Source: JAKOQB01 sp036824465 (GTDB taxonomy: Bacteria > Pseudomonadota > Gammaproteobacteria > Burkholderiales > Burkholderiaceae_F). Taken from it: a DNA stretch of 45,691 nucleotides. The position numbers and the translations under genes are program-made. Location of the stretch: positions 1 through 45,691 of the forward strand of contig DAITAC010000023.1 of the NCBI GenBank assembly GCA_036824465.1, in the 5' to 3' direction. Position 1 is the first letter of the stretch; each line of letters opens with the position of its first letter. The notes under the pieces were generated by a model that was given only the letters and a program-made list of their open reading frames with translations, did not search any database and had not been told where the DNA came from. This document shows positions 33,247-43,010 of the stretch, in pieces.

Positions 33247-34797
33247 TCAAGGCTTTGGTTTGTCGTCTGGATAATCGGGCAGATGCAAGTGGGCCATAGG
33301 TGCGCGACCAAACGTGGCGCTCATTTGCGCCAGGCAGTGCGCTGTGTCTTTACCCACCATGCCCCAATCAAATCGCCAGGTCCAGCAGTTCGTCTGCCCC
33401 GGACTATTCATCCGGTGCTCGGCCCCAAGGCCGAGCACATCCTGCATCTGGAATACGGCAAGCCGCGCGATCGATGCCGATACCGCGCGCATCATCGCCC
33501 AATGCACCTCGCCCGCGCGGGCTCCAAGATACTCGCTTGCGTATGCCCGTTCGCGTTCGGTGGCGCTCAGCCACCAGCCAAGCGCGGTGTCATTGTCATG
33601 CGTGCCGGTGTAAACGCAGCAATTCTCGACGTAGTTGTGTGGCAGGAAGGCGTGCGTTGCATCCCCACTGAACGCAAACTGCAGGATGCGCATGCCGGGA
33701 AATCCAAAACGGTCGCGCAGTGCGACCACGTCTGGTGTGATCACGCCAAGATCTTCGGCAATCACCGGCAGTTCGCCCAGGGCGGCATGCAGGGCGTCGA
33801 AGAGCGCGGCGCCGGGGCCGGGTGCCCACCGACCTTCGACCGCGGTCGGGCAGGTGGCGGGGATTTCCCAATAGCCGGCAAAGCCGCGAAAGTGATCGAC
33901 GCGAATCAGATCAGCAAGTTGCAATTGACGTCGCACGCGCTCGATCCACCAGGCGTAGCCGTCGCGCTTCATCGCGTCCCAGTCGTACAGCGGATTGCCC
34001 CATCGCTGGCCGGTTGCGCTGAAGTAATCCGGCGGCACGCCCGCCACCACTTTTTGACTGAAACTGGCATCGAGCACATACAAGTCGGGACGCGCCCAGC
34101 AGTCGGCCGAGTGATGCGCGACAAAGATCGGAAGATCGCCGATTAAGCGAATGTCCTTGCCGTTCGCATACGTCTTGAGCGCCGACCACTGATCGTCGAA
34201 GCACCACTGGACGAACTTCCAAAAGTCGATGGCGCCCCGGTGATGCGCCCGCGCCGTCGCAAGCGCGCCAGGATCGCGACGCGCGAGCGGTGGGTCCCAC
34301 TGCGGCCAGGCCGCAAATGATCCGCGCGCGTGCTGCACTTCATCGAGCGTCATGAACAGCGCGTAATCGTCGAGCCAAGATGCTTGAGCAACGCAGTAAG
34401 CGTCAAACGCGGATCGCTCGCTGTCACGCGCACGCGCGATGAAGCCGGCGTGCGCCTGCCGCAACTTCGCCATGCGCCGCGGAACGACGCGGCCGAAATC
34501 GACCCGGCGCGATTCGAAGTCGGCCGATGCATTGATGGGTGCAAGCCAGCCCCTCTCGATCAGCGGCTCGAGCGCCACCAGCAGTGGGGAGCCGGCGAAC
34601 GCGGACACGCTGGCATAGGGTGAGTTGCCGGGGCCGATCGGATTCAGCGGCAGAACTTGCCAAACGCTCTGACCAGCGTTCTCCAGCCAGTCGACGAAGT
34701 GGTAAGCGCCCGGCCCGAGATCGCCGATCCCGTGCGGGCCGGGCAGCGAGGTCGGGTGCAGCAGGATGCCCGAGCGGCGGCGGTCAAGAGTCGGCAT
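33247..34797 (-). CDS. malQ: 4-alpha-glucanotransferase (amylomaltase)
   Basis: The protein has 516 residues, the normal length of GH77 amylomaltase. It disproportionates maltodextrins, releasing glucose and building longer chains for GlgP. Features are GILLHPTSLPGPHGIGDLG at the N-terminus, GDLPIFVAHHSAD, the nucleophile region IRVDHFRGFAGYWE, the acid/base region VIAEDLG and YTGTHDNDT. ATG at 34797 is preferred because it gives the conserved N-terminus; the frame is open further upstream into glgX. The gap to glgX is 28 bases. Confidence 0.95.
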   Translation of the reverse strand: MPTLDRRRSGILLHPTSLPGPHGIGDLGPGAYHFVDWLENAGQSVWQVLPLNPIGPGNSPYASVSAFAGSPLLVALEPLIERGWLAPINASADFESRRVDFGRVVPRRMAKLRQAHAGFIARARDSERSAFDAYCVAQASWLDDYALFMTLDEVQHARGSFAAWPQWDPPLARRDPGALATARAHHRGAIDFWKFVQWCFDDQWSALKTYANGKDIRLIGDLPIFVAHHSADCWARPDLYVLDASFSQKVVAGVPPDYFSATGQRWGNPLYDWDAMKRDGYAWWIERVRRQLQLADLIRVDHFRGFAGYWEIPATCPTAVEGRWAPGPGAALFDALHAALGELPVIAEDLGVITPDVVALRDRFGFPGMRILQFAFSGDATHAFLPHNYVENCCVYTGTHDNDTALGWWLSATERERAYASEYLGARAGEVHWAMMRAVSASIARLAVFQMQDVLGLGAEHRMNSPGQTNCWTWRFDWGMVGKDTAHCLAQMSATFGRAPMAHLHLPDYPDDKPKP

Positions 34798-34825
34798 GGT
34801 GACGGAGGCTGGACAGGTTGCCGCT

Positions 34826-36889
34826 TCAGACGACGATTGAAAACAGCACCACCGACTGTGGCTCAACGGTGTGCTTGCCGGCGACGACCTGTCCGATGTT
34901 GCGGTCGGGATAAGCGCTGTCGAGTTCGGTGCGCCAGCGGCCGGCGGGCAGCGTGAACTCGAGCGCCGCCGGCTCGGCGTTGAACAGCGCCATCAGCCGC
35001 AGGTGCTCGTCACCGCCCATCACCGCCAGACCATGGCGCGTCTCATCGTGCCAGTCGTCGATCGTCATCATCGCGCCGTCCGGACGCAGCCACTCGATCT
35101 CCTTGTGGCCGTCGGCTTGCTTGTGCTCACTCAGCCAGCGGTTGACGCGAAAGTGCGGATGCGCCCGACGCAGCGCGAGCAGGCGGCGAACGAACTCGGT
35201 CAGCTCCTGGTCGGCGTGTGACCAGTCGAGCCACGAGATGACGTTGTCCTGACAATAGGCATTGTTGTTGCCGCCCTGCGTCTGCGCGATCTCGTCACCG
35301 GCGCGCAGCATCGGTGTGCCCTGCGCGGTCAGCAGGGTCACCAGCAGGGCGCGCCTCAAGCGCGCGCGCTGCGCGTTGACTTCGGCATCGTCGGTCGGGC
35401 CCTCGACGCCGCAGTTCGTGCTGAAACTTTCCGCGTGCCCGTCGTTGTTGGCTTCGCCGTTGGCTTCGTTGTGTTTGCGGCTGTAGCTCACCAGATCGGT
35501 CAGTGTTACGCCGTCGTGCGAGGCGATGTAGTTGACCGAGGCGCACGGCAGGCGCCGGCCGTGATGGAAACGATCGCTCGAACCGGCAAGCCGCCGCACC
35601 AGCTCGCCGCGGCCGACGCCGCGTTGCAGCCAGAACCGGCGCACGCTGTCGCGAAAGCGATCGTTCCATTCCATGAACCGGCCCGGAAAGCGGCCGAGCT
35701 GATAGCCGTCCGCGCCGAGATCCCACGGCTCGGCGATCAGTTTGGCATGTGCCAGGATCGGATCCTGCAGTAGGGCGACGAAGAAAGCGGCATGCGGATC
35801 GAATGCAAACGCGGTGCGGCCGAGGGTCACGCCAAGATCGAATCGGAAGCCGTCCACACCCATCTCGCCGGCCCAGTAGCGCAGCGAATCGAGAACAAGC
35901 TGTGTCACCCGCGGGTGCGGTACGTTGACCGTGTTGCCACAACCGGTCCAGTTCTCATAACGGGCGCGATCGTCAGGGACGAGGCGGTAATAGAGCGCGT
36001 TATCGAGGCCGCGGAACGATATCGTGGGCCCCCGTTCATCGCCCTCGGCCGTGTGGTTGTAGACGACGTCGAGCACGACCTCGAGGCCGGCCTCGTGCAG
36101 ACGGTCGACCATCGCGCGGAATTCGGCGCGTGTCGCTGCTGGATCCGACGGCGTGCTCGACAGGCGCGGATCCGGGCAGAAGAAGCCGATTGTGTTGTAA
36201 CCCCAATAGTTGGTCAGCCCATGCTCGTGCAAGCGGCGTTCGGCAATCGAGTATTGCACCGGCAGCAGCGCAAGCGTGGTGACGCCCAGCGACGTCAGAT
36301 ATGCGATTGACGCAGGGTGCGACAGACCGGCGTAGGTGCCGCGCAAGACATGGGGAACCCCGGCGTGCAGTTTGGAGAAACCCTTGACGTGCAACTCGTA
36401 CAGCACGCTGTCGGCAACCGGCACGAGTGGACGAGGAACCCGCGCAGTCGCGCACAGCGGTGCCGACACCCTCGCCTTCAACGCGGCCGCCGCATTGTTG
36501 CGCTGGTCAAACGAGCGTTCGCTATCCGGATGCCCGATCTGGTACCCGCAGTGCGCGTCGCGCCAGTCGAAACGACCGACGATCTCGCGCGCATAGGGAT
36601 CGAGCAGCAACTTGTGCTGGTTGAAACGGTGGCCGTTATGCGGCGCGTAGGGTCCGTGCGCGCGATAACCGTAGACCTGCCCTGCGCTTGCGCCCGGCAC
36701 GAAACCATGCCACACACCCTCGGTGTAGGCGGGCAGCGGCAGGCGCTCTTCGTTGCCGACCTCATCGAAGAGGCAGAGCTCGACCACAGTGGCGTGTTCG
36801 GACACGACGGCGAAGTTGACGCCGCCGTCGCGCAACGTGGCACCAAGCGGAAACGGCTGGCCGTGCGGCATGTTCTGCAGGTTGCGCAC
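34826..36889 (-). CDS. glgX: Glycogen debranching enzyme GlgX
   Basis: This 687-residue GH13 isoamylase-type enzyme hydrolyses alpha-1,6 branches left by phosphorylase. An N-terminal CBM48 domain (GVNFAVVSEHATVVELCLFD) precedes the barrel with VVYNHTAEG, the nucleophile DGFRFDLGVTLGR, the acid/base region LIAEPWDLG and YIASHDGVTLTDLVSY. GTG at 36889 (5 bases after the glgB stop) or ATG at 36871 may start translation; neither has a strong ribosome site, so coupling to glgB is likely. Confidence 0.95.
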   Translation of the reverse strand: MRNLQNMPHGQPFPLGATLRDGGVNFAVVSEHATVVELCLFDEVGNEERLPLPAYTEGVWHGFVPGASAGQVYGYRAHGPYAPHNGHRFNQHKLLLDPYAREIVGRFDWRDAHCGYQIGHPDSERSFDQRNNAAAALKARVSAPLCATARVPRPLVPVADSVLYELHVKGFSKLHAGVPHVLRGTYAGLSHPASIAYLTSLGVTTLALLPVQYSIAERRLHEHGLTNYWGYNTIGFFCPDPRLSSTPSDPAATRAEFRAMVDRLHEAGLEVVLDVVYNHTAEGDERGPTISFRGLDNALYYRLVPDDRARYENWTGCGNTVNVPHPRVTQLVLDSLRYWAGEMGVDGFRFDLGVTLGRTAFAFDPHAAFFVALLQDPILAHAKLIAEPWDLGADGYQLGRFPGRFMEWNDRFRDSVRRFWLQRGVGRGELVRRLAGSSDRFHHGRRLPCASVNYIASHDGVTLTDLVSYSRKHNEANGEANNDGHAESFSTNCGVEGPTDDAEVNAQRARLRRALLVTLLTAQGTPMLRAGDEIAQTQGGNNNAYCQDNVISWLDWSHADQELTEFVRRLLALRRAHPHFRVNRWLSEHKQADGHKEIEWLRPDGAMMTIDDWHDETRHGLAVMGGDEHLRLMALFNAEPAALEFTLPAGRWRTELDSAYPDRNIGQVVAGKHTVEPQSVVLFSIVV

Positions 36890-36894
36890 CGACG

Positions 36895-39063
36895 TCAGAC
36901 CGGAGCGAAGACTACGGTCGCGAGCGGCGGCAGCGTGATCGCAATCGAATGCGGCCGTCCATGCGCGCCGATCGGCCGCGATTCAAGCACCCGGTCGCCG
37001 TTGCCGACATTGCTGCCGCCGTAGTGCGAAGAATCGGTGTTGAGCAACTCTTTCCAGGCACGAGCGTCCGGCACGCCGAGGCGGAAGTCATGGCGCGGCA
37101 CCGGGGTGAAATTGCAGACCGCCAGAACGAGGCTGCCGTCAGCGCCCTTGCGCAGGAATGCGAGCATCGAATTGTCGGCATCGTTGGCGTCGATCCACTC
37201 GAAGCCTTCGCGCTCGCAGTCAAGCGTGTGCAGTGCGGATCGCGACGTGTACAGATGATTCAGGTCGCGGATCAGCGTCTGGACACCGCGATGCTCGGAG
37301 CCGTGTTCAGGCAGGTGCCAGTCAAGCGACTGGTCGTGATTCCACTCGCGCTCCTGTGCGAACTCGCCGCCCATGAACAGCAGTTTCTTGCCTGGGTGCG
37401 CCCACATGAAGCCGTAATAGGCGCGCAGGTTGGCAAACTTCTGCCAGCGATCGCCCGGCATCTTGTTGAGCAGGGACCCCTTGCCGTGCACGACCTCGTC
37501 GTGCGACAGCGGCAGCACAAAATTCTCGTCGAATGCGTAGATCAGGCTGAACGTCAACTCATTGTGATGAAACTTCCGATGCACGGGCTCCTTGCTCATG
37601 TACTTGAGCGTGTCGTGCATCCAGCCCATGTTCCACTTGTAATGAAAGCCCAGTCCGCCGGTTGAAGTTGGCCGAGATACCGCGGGCCAGGCGGTCGATT
37701 CCTCGGCGATGGTGACCGCAGCCGGCGCGTGCTGGCCGATCACCTCATTCATCCGCCGCACGAATGCAATCGCTTCGAGGTTCTCGCGTCCGCCTTGCAC
37801 GTTCGGCACCCATTCGCCGGCGCCGCGACTGTAATCGCGATACAGCATTGACGCCACGGCGTCCACGCGCAGCCCGTCGATGCCCCAGCATTCGATCCAG
37901 TACAGCGCGTTGCCGACGAGGAAGTTGCGCACCTCCGTGCGGCCGAAGTTGTAGATCAGCGTGTTCCAGTCGCGGTGAAAGCCCTCGCGCGGATCGGCGT
38001 ATTCATATAGCGCGCTGCCGTCGAACTGGCCGAGCGCATACGGATCGGTCGGGAAATGCGCGGGCACCCAGTCGAGCAACACGCCGATGCCGCGCGCATG
38101 GCACGCATCGACGAAGCGGCCGAATCCCTCCGGATTGCCAAAGCGCGCGGTGGGTGCATACATCCCCGTGACCTGGTAGCCCCACGAACCATCGAACGGG
38201 TGCTCAGCGATGGGCAGCAGTTCGATATGCGTGAAGCCAAGATCGGCCGCGTACGCGGGCAGCTGCGCCGCGAGTTGCTCCCAGTCCAGGAATCCTCCGT
38301 CGGCATTACGCCGCCATGAGCCGAGATGAACTTCGTAGATCGCAAGCGGCGCGTGGCGCTCGTTGGCGGCGCGGCGCGCAGCCGGCAGCCCCCGCGCCGG
38401 CGGCGTCGACGCGATCACGCTCGCGTCCGCCGGACGGAATTCGGCCGCAAACGCGTATGGATCTGCCTTCAGCGGCAGCACGCGACCATCTCGACCGACG
38501 ATGTCGTACTTGTAGCGCGCGCCGACGGCGAGGCCGGGAATGAAGAGTTCCCACACGCCGGCCGGGAAACGCAGCCTCATTGGATGGCAGCGGCGATCCC
38601 AGTGATTGAAATCGCCGACCACCGCCACCCGACGGGCGTTCGGCGCCCACACCGCGAAGCGCACACCGCGGACACCCTCGTGCTCGCACGGGTGGCTGCC
38701 GAGCGAGTTCCAGGGTCGCAGATGCGAGCCTTCACCGAGGTAGTACTCATCCTGCGCGCCGATGACCGGGCCGAAGCGGTACGGATCGTCGACCGTGACT
38801 GTATGGCCAAACGGATAGTGCACGCGTAGTCGATAGGCGTAGTGCGTGGTGCCGGTCACGTGCCCCTCGAATAGCCCGTCGCCGTGGATGCGCGAGAGTT
38901 CGCCGCGGTCCACACCAGGGCCGTCCACGACCACGACGCGCTCTGCGCCGGGCAGGAACGCGCGCACACACAAGCCTTCATCGCTGGAGTGCATGCCGAG
39001 GATCGCGAACGGATTGGCGTGGCGCGCGTTGACCACGAGTTCGACATCGGCGAGGCTCAGCAT
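36895..39063 (-). CDS. glgB: 1,4-alpha-glucan branching enzyme
   Basis: This 722-residue protein introduces alpha-1,6 branches into glycogen. It has two N-terminal carbohydrate-binding modules (the second with VRFAVWAPNARRVAVVGDFN), the GH13 barrel with DWVPAHFPTD, the nucleophile region DGLRVDAVASMLYRDYSR, the acid/base region TIAEESTAWP and LSHDEVVHGKGS, and a C-terminal beta domain. The ATG at 39063 is backed by GGAGGAG about 9 bases upstream. The gap to glgP is 31 bases. Confidence 0.97.
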   Translation of the reverse strand: MLSLADVELVVNARHANPFAILGMHSSDEGLCVRAFLPGAERVVVVDGPGVDRGELSRIHGDGLFEGHVTGTTHYAYRLRVHYPFGHTVTVDDPYRFGPVIGAQDEYYLGEGSHLRPWNSLGSHPCEHEGVRGVRFAVWAPNARRVAVVGDFNHWDRRCHPMRLRFPAGVWELFIPGLAVGARYKYDIVGRDGRVLPLKADPYAFAAEFRPADASVIASTPPARGLPAARRAANERHAPLAIYEVHLGSWRRNADGGFLDWEQLAAQLPAYAADLGFTHIELLPIAEHPFDGSWGYQVTGMYAPTARFGNPEGFGRFVDACHARGIGVLLDWVPAHFPTDPYALGQFDGSALYEYADPREGFHRDWNTLIYNFGRTEVRNFLVGNALYWIECWGIDGLRVDAVASMLYRDYSRGAGEWVPNVQGGRENLEAIAFVRRMNEVIGQHAPAAVTIAEESTAWPAVSRPTSTGGLGFHYKWNMGWMHDTLKYMSKEPVHRKFHHNELTFSLIYAFDENFVLPLSHDEVVHGKGSLLNKMPGDRWQKFANLRAYYGFMWAHPGKKLLFMGGEFAQEREWNHDQSLDWHLPEHGSEHRGVQTLIRDLNHLYTSRSALHTLDCEREGFEWIDANDADNSMLAFLRKGADGSLVLAVCNFTPVPRHDFRLGVPDARAWKELLNTDSSHYGGSNVGNGDRVLESRPIGAHGRPHSIAITLPPLATVVFAPV

Positions 39064-39094
39064 GGTCGTGACTCCTCCGCACACGCCGGCGCGG

Positions 39095-41554
39095 TCACAC
39101 CGCTATGTTCCAGATCCCGCGCGCATATTCGCGAATGCTGCGATCCGAAGAGAAGTAGCCCATCGCCGCTATGTTGTGGATCGTCTTCGCGGCCCAGGCC
39201 TGCGGATCGCCGAAGGCGCGGTCGACAGCGTCCTGAGCGGCAAGGTAGGACGCGAAGTCTGCCAGAAGCAGGTAATGATCGCCGTGCAGCAGTGATTCCG
39301 CGAGTGGTCGATAGCGATCCGGCTCACCCGGCGAGAATGCGCCGTTCGCGAGCGCATCAAGCGCGTTCTTCAGTTGCGAATTGCTGTCGTAATAGAAGCG
39401 CGGGTCATAGCCTATCGAACGCAAGGCGGCGACTTCGTCGGCGCGCAGCCCGAAGATGAAGATGTTGTCGGCACCGACCGCTTCGGCGATTTCGATGTTG
39501 GCGCCGTCCCATGTGCCGATGGTCAACGCGCCGTTGAGCGCGAACTTCATGTTGCCGGTGCCGGACGCCTCGGTACCCGCGGTCGAAATCTGTTCCGACA
39601 GATCGGCCGCCGGGATCACGGCTTCGGCGACCGACACCCCGTAGTTCGGCATGAACACGACCTTCAGCCGGTCGCCGACACGCGAATCCGAATTGACAAC
39701 GCGCGCCACGTCGTGAATCAGCCGGATCACGTTCTTCGCCGCAAAGTAGGCCGATGCGGCCTTGCCGGAGAAAATGACTGTGCGCGGCACGAAGTGGGCG
39801 CCCGGCGTTGCCACGATGCGCTGGTAATGCGCGATCACGCGCAACACATTGAGCAACTGGCGTTTGTATTCATGTATGCGCTTGACCTGCACGTCGAAGA
39901 GGCTATCCGGGTCGACCACGATGCCGAGTTCGCGCCGAATGCGATCGGAAAGACTTGCCTTGTTCGCGGCCTTTGCGGCGCGCACGGCATCGCGCAACGC
40001 GCGATCGGATGCGCTGGAATCGAAGTCGCGCAGCAGATCAAGTTCGATGCGCCAGCGGGTGCCGAGTTGCGCATCAAGCAGTTTCGCCAGCGGAGGATTG
40101 GCTTGCGCAACCCAGCGCCGCGGAGTTACGCCGTTGGTGACGTTGACGAAGCGCTCGGGGAACACGCGCGCATAGTCGGCGAAGATTGTCTTCACCATCA
40201 GGTCCGAGTGAAGTTTCGACACGCCGTTGACCTTGTGCGACCCGACGATCGACAACGCCGCCATCCGCGCACGGCGCTCCCCGGATTCGTCGATCAACGA
40301 AGCGCGGGCGACCACCTCTGCGTCCGTGTTGCTGCGGCGTAGTTCGGCAAGAAAACGGTGATTGATCTCGTAGATGATCTCTAGGTGCCGCGGCAGCAGC
40401 TCCTGCAGCATGCGTACCGGCCAGGTTTCCAGCGCCTCCGGCAGAAGCGTGTGATTGGTGTAGGAGAAGATCTGCTGGCACTGCGCCCACGCCGCATCCC
40501 ATGCGAATTCATGCTCATCGACCAGCAAACGCATCAACTCGGGAATCGCAAGCGCCGGGTGTGTGTCGTTCAGGTGCGCCGCCGCATGAGCGGCAAGGTT
40601 GTTGAACCTGCCGTGCTCGGAGTAGTGGCGGGTGAGCATGTCCTGCATCGACGCCGAAACCAGGAAATACTCCTGCCGTAGTCGAAGTTCGCGTCCCGCG
40701 GGGGTGGAGTCGTCCGGATAAAGCACCCAGTTCAGTGCTTCGGCACGCGAGCGCGGCGCGGCGGCTACCTGGTGATCGCCGCGCGAGAAGGCCGCGAAAT
40801 CTATCGGTTCCAGTGCGCTCGCCTGCCAAAGTCGCAGGGTCGTCACGCGGCGCGTTCCATGTCCGGGCACGATGAAGTCGAACGCGTTGGCTTCGATCAG
40901 TTCGGCCGGCATCCAGTGACGTTGCTTCGGATCGCCCTCGACGCTGCCACCGAAACCCACCATATAGCGGATGTCCTTGCGCGCGACGCACCACTCATCT
41001 CCGAGGGTGAGCCAGGGGTCCGGCGCTTCGACCTGTCGTCCATCCTCGATGCGCTGGGCGAACATTCCGAACTGATAGCGCATCCCGTAGCCGAGCGCGG
41101 GCACCCCGAGTGTTGCGAGCGAATCGAGAAAGCACGCTGCTAATCGGCCCAGACCGCCGTTGCCGAGGGCGGCATCCGGCTCATGTTCGATCACATCGGG
41201 CAGCGAAACATGCGGCGTCTGCATTGCCGTTTCCGCCGCGCCGCGCATTCCCAACGCATCCAGCGCGTTGGCGAGCGCGCGACCCATCAGGAATTCCATT
41301 GAAAGGTAATGCACGCGCCTGGCCTTGCGCTCGCGATCCGTGCGCCTGGTCTCGGTCCAGCGCGTGCGCAGTTCGTTGCGGCACACAGCGGCCAGCGCGC
41401 GCATCACGGTTGCGGGCGCCGCGTGTCCCGCTTGTTCGCTGAATTCGTCCTGCAGTTCGCGTGCCAGCGCAGTACGCAGCGACTGCGCGAGCGTGTTGTC
41501 CTCTGTTTCGGGTGGGGCGGCCGGTTCCGTCTTGCCAAACAATGCTCTAAACAT
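39095..41554 (-). CDS. glgP: Glycogen/maltodextrin phosphorylase
   Basis: The protein has 819 residues, the usual size for GT35. It releases glucose-1-phosphate from non-reducing ends. The glucan and allosteric-side motif GNGGLGRLAACFLDSLATLG is near the N-terminus, and the PLP lysine is in EASGTGNMKFALNGALTIGTWDG near the C-terminus. It is the first gene of the glgP-glgB-glgX-malQ unit. A GAAGGA-type ribosome site precedes the ATG, and an operator palindrome lies 25-37 bases upstream of the start. Confidence 0.97.
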   Translation of the reverse strand: MFRALFGKTEPAAPPETEDNTLAQSLRTALARELQDEFSEQAGHAAPATVMRALAAVCRNELRTRWTETRRTDRERKARRVHYLSMEFLMGRALANALDALGMRGAAETAMQTPHVSLPDVIEHEPDAALGNGGLGRLAACFLDSLATLGVPALGYGMRYQFGMFAQRIEDGRQVEAPDPWLTLGDEWCVARKDIRYMVGFGGSVEGDPKQRHWMPAELIEANAFDFIVPGHGTRRVTTLRLWQASALEPIDFAAFSRGDHQVAAAPRSRAEALNWVLYPDDSTPAGRELRLRQEYFLVSASMQDMLTRHYSEHGRFNNLAAHAAAHLNDTHPALAIPELMRLLVDEHEFAWDAAWAQCQQIFSYTNHTLLPEALETWPVRMLQELLPRHLEIIYEINHRFLAELRRSNTDAEVVARASLIDESGERRARMAALSIVGSHKVNGVSKLHSDLMVKTIFADYARVFPERFVNVTNGVTPRRWVAQANPPLAKLLDAQLGTRWRIELDLLRDFDSSASDRALRDAVRAAKAANKASLSDRIRRELGIVVDPDSLFDVQVKRIHEYKRQLLNVLRVIAHYQRIVATPGAHFVPRTVIFSGKAASAYFAAKNVIRLIHDVARVVNSDSRVGDRLKVVFMPNYGVSVAEAVIPAADLSEQISTAGTEASGTGNMKFALNGALTIGTWDGANIEIAEAVGADNIFIFGLRADEVAALRSIGYDPRFYYDSNSQLKNALDALANGAFSPGEPDRYRPLAESLLHGDHYLLLADFASYLAAQDAVDRAFGDPQAWAAKTIHNIAAMGYFSSDRSIREYARGIWNIAV

Positions 41555-41578
41555 GGTAGTTCGGTCCTTCGAAGACCC

Positions 41579-41591
41579 GTAGTATTGCTAC
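41579..41591. promoter_or_regulatory. Operator palindrome, copy 3 (glgP side)
   Basis: GTAGTATTGCTAC is identical to the copy at 32254-32266. It is 25 bases from the glgP start codon, where it would overlap the core promoter or early leader. This links the glgP unit with the gts unit. Confidence 0.75.
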
Positions 41592-41667
41592 AAGCTGGCG
41601 TTTAAGAAAAACAAGAAGTATCTGTTTTTATTGACTTTGTATCGAAGAGACAGACGAACGCGCGCGC

Positions 41668-41696
41668 TTGTGACCCCCGAAAGTATTCTGTATATT
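41668..41696 (+). promoter_or_regulatory. Predicted sigma-70 promoter of malK-malE-malF
   Basis: TTGTGA (41668-41673) and TATATT (41691-41696) are separated by 17 bases, with four of six and five of six consensus matches. A degenerate operator overlaps the -10 box. Transcription would begin about 90 bases before the malK ATG. Confidence 0.6.
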
Positions 41697-41702
41697 TGCT
41701 AC
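41690..41702. promoter_or_regulatory. Degenerate operator palindrome, copy 4 (malK side)
   Basis: GTATATTTGCTAC matches copy 2 at 10 of 13 positions, with one half intact (TTGCTAC). It overlaps the predicted malK -10 box, which would suit repression. Confidence 0.5.
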
Positions 41703-41789
41703 AAAAGTCAAACGAATCGGTCCCTGCGAAAACGCACGTGGTGAATCGCGCAAAAGGGGATCATCGCGCTCGCGAGGAGACAAACAACC

Positions 41790-42905
41790 ATGGCGGACGT
41801 TGAGCTTCGCAATGCGTCGAAGTCGTTCGGTGACGTGGCAGTCATCCGCGACGTCAATCTGCACATCGCCGATGGCGAATTCGTGGTCTTCGTCGGCCCG
41901 TCCGGCTGCGGCAAGTCGACGTTGCTGCGAATGATCGCGGGACTCGAAGACATCACCTCTGGCGACCTGATGATCGACGGAGTGCGCATGAATGATGTGC
42001 CGCCGGCGGAGCGAGGCATTGCGATGGTGTTCCAGTCGTATGCCCTTTACCCGCATATGACGCTGTACGACAACATGGCTTTCGGCCTGAAGTTGGCCAA
42101 GATGGCAAAGACCGAAATCGATTCGGCCGTCACCAACGCGGCGAAGATTCTGCACATCGAGCATCTGCTCGATCGCAAGCCCAAGGCCCTGTCGGGCGGG
42201 CAACGGCAGCGCGTTGCGATCGGCCGGGCGATCGTGCGCAAACCCAAAGTGTTCTTGTTCGACGAGCCGCTGTCGAACCTGGACGCCGCCTTGCGCGTGC
42301 GCATGCGCTACGAATTCGCAAAATTGCACGAAGACCTTAAGACGACGATGGTTTACGTGACGCACGATCAGGTCGAGGCGATGACGCTCGCTGATCGAAT
42401 TGTCGTCCTGTCGGCCGGGCGCGTGGAGCAGGTTGGCGCGCCGCTCGAACTGTACGAATACCCCGTCAATCTGTTTGTGGCCGGTTTCCTTGGTTCGCCG
42501 AAGATGAACTTCATCGGGGCTGAGGTGGTCGAGGCGAACTCCGCCGCCGCGACGGTGCGCCTGAAGTCCGGAGCGGTGATTCGCACCCTGGTCGACGCGT
42601 CGGGCGCCAAACCGGGTGACAAGGTCACCTTGGGTATCCGGCCCGAGCACTTTGACGCCAGCGCAACCAGTAACGCGATCGAGGCGACGCTGACCTTCGT
42701 CGAGTCTCTCGGCAGCACGACGCACGCCTACCTCGCCTATCCGGGCGTGGAAGATGCACTGACATGTGACCTGGGCGGGCATACGGTGCTTGCCGCCGGG
42801 GATATGCTGAAAGTGGGATTACCGCCTGACAGTTGTCACCTGTTCGGTGCCGACGGCACGGCGTTCAAACGTCACTTCAAAATGCCTGAGCGACGCGCTG
42901 CATGA
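41790..42905 (+). CDS. malK: Maltose/maltodextrin ABC transporter ATP-binding protein
   Basis: The protein has 371 residues, the length of E. coli MalK. Walker A GPSGCGKST, Q-loop VFQSYALYPHMT, signature LSGGQRQRVA, Walker B VFLFDEP, D-loop SNLDAALRV and H-loop YVTHD are present, with a C-terminal TOBE regulatory region from about 240. It is followed by malE and malF, so it energises maltodextrin uptake. The ribosome site GAGGAG lies upstream of the ATG. It is divergent from glgP. Confidence 0.92.
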   Translation: MADVELRNASKSFGDVAVIRDVNLHIADGEFVVFVGPSGCGKSTLLRMIAGLEDITSGDLMIDGVRMNDVPPAERGIAMVFQSYALYPHMTLYDNMAFGLKLAKMAKTEIDSAVTNAAKILHIEHLLDRKPKALSGGQRQRVAIGRAIVRKPKVFLFDEPLSNLDAALRVRMRYEFAKLHEDLKTTMVYVTHDQVEAMTLADRIVVLSAGRVEQVGAPLELYEYPVNLFVAGFLGSPKMNFIGAEVVEANSAAATVRLKSGAVIRTLVDASGAKPGDKVTLGIRPEHFDASATSNAIEATLTFVESLGSTTHAYLAYPGVEDALTCDLGGHTVLAAGDMLKVGLPPDSCHLFGADGTAFKRHFKMPERRAA

Positions 42906-43010
42906 CCGCGATTCAACCACCGCGCCGATAAGTATGTTCCCGAAGCTTCGCTCCTCGATGTCAATCGGAGCGCGATTCACTGTTCATTCTTTTCACCCAA
43001 AGGAGACGTC

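Noticed and set aside
41628..42782. A 384-residue minus-strand frame opposite malK
   Set aside because: It is antisense to a strongly conserved ATPase and crosses the predicted malK promoter; no independent evidence supports it.
42940..42981. Inverted repeats between malK and malE (CGAAGCTTCG and GCTCC/GGAGC)
   Set aside because: The stems are short or interrupted, much weaker than those after malE and gtsA, so no element is claimed.
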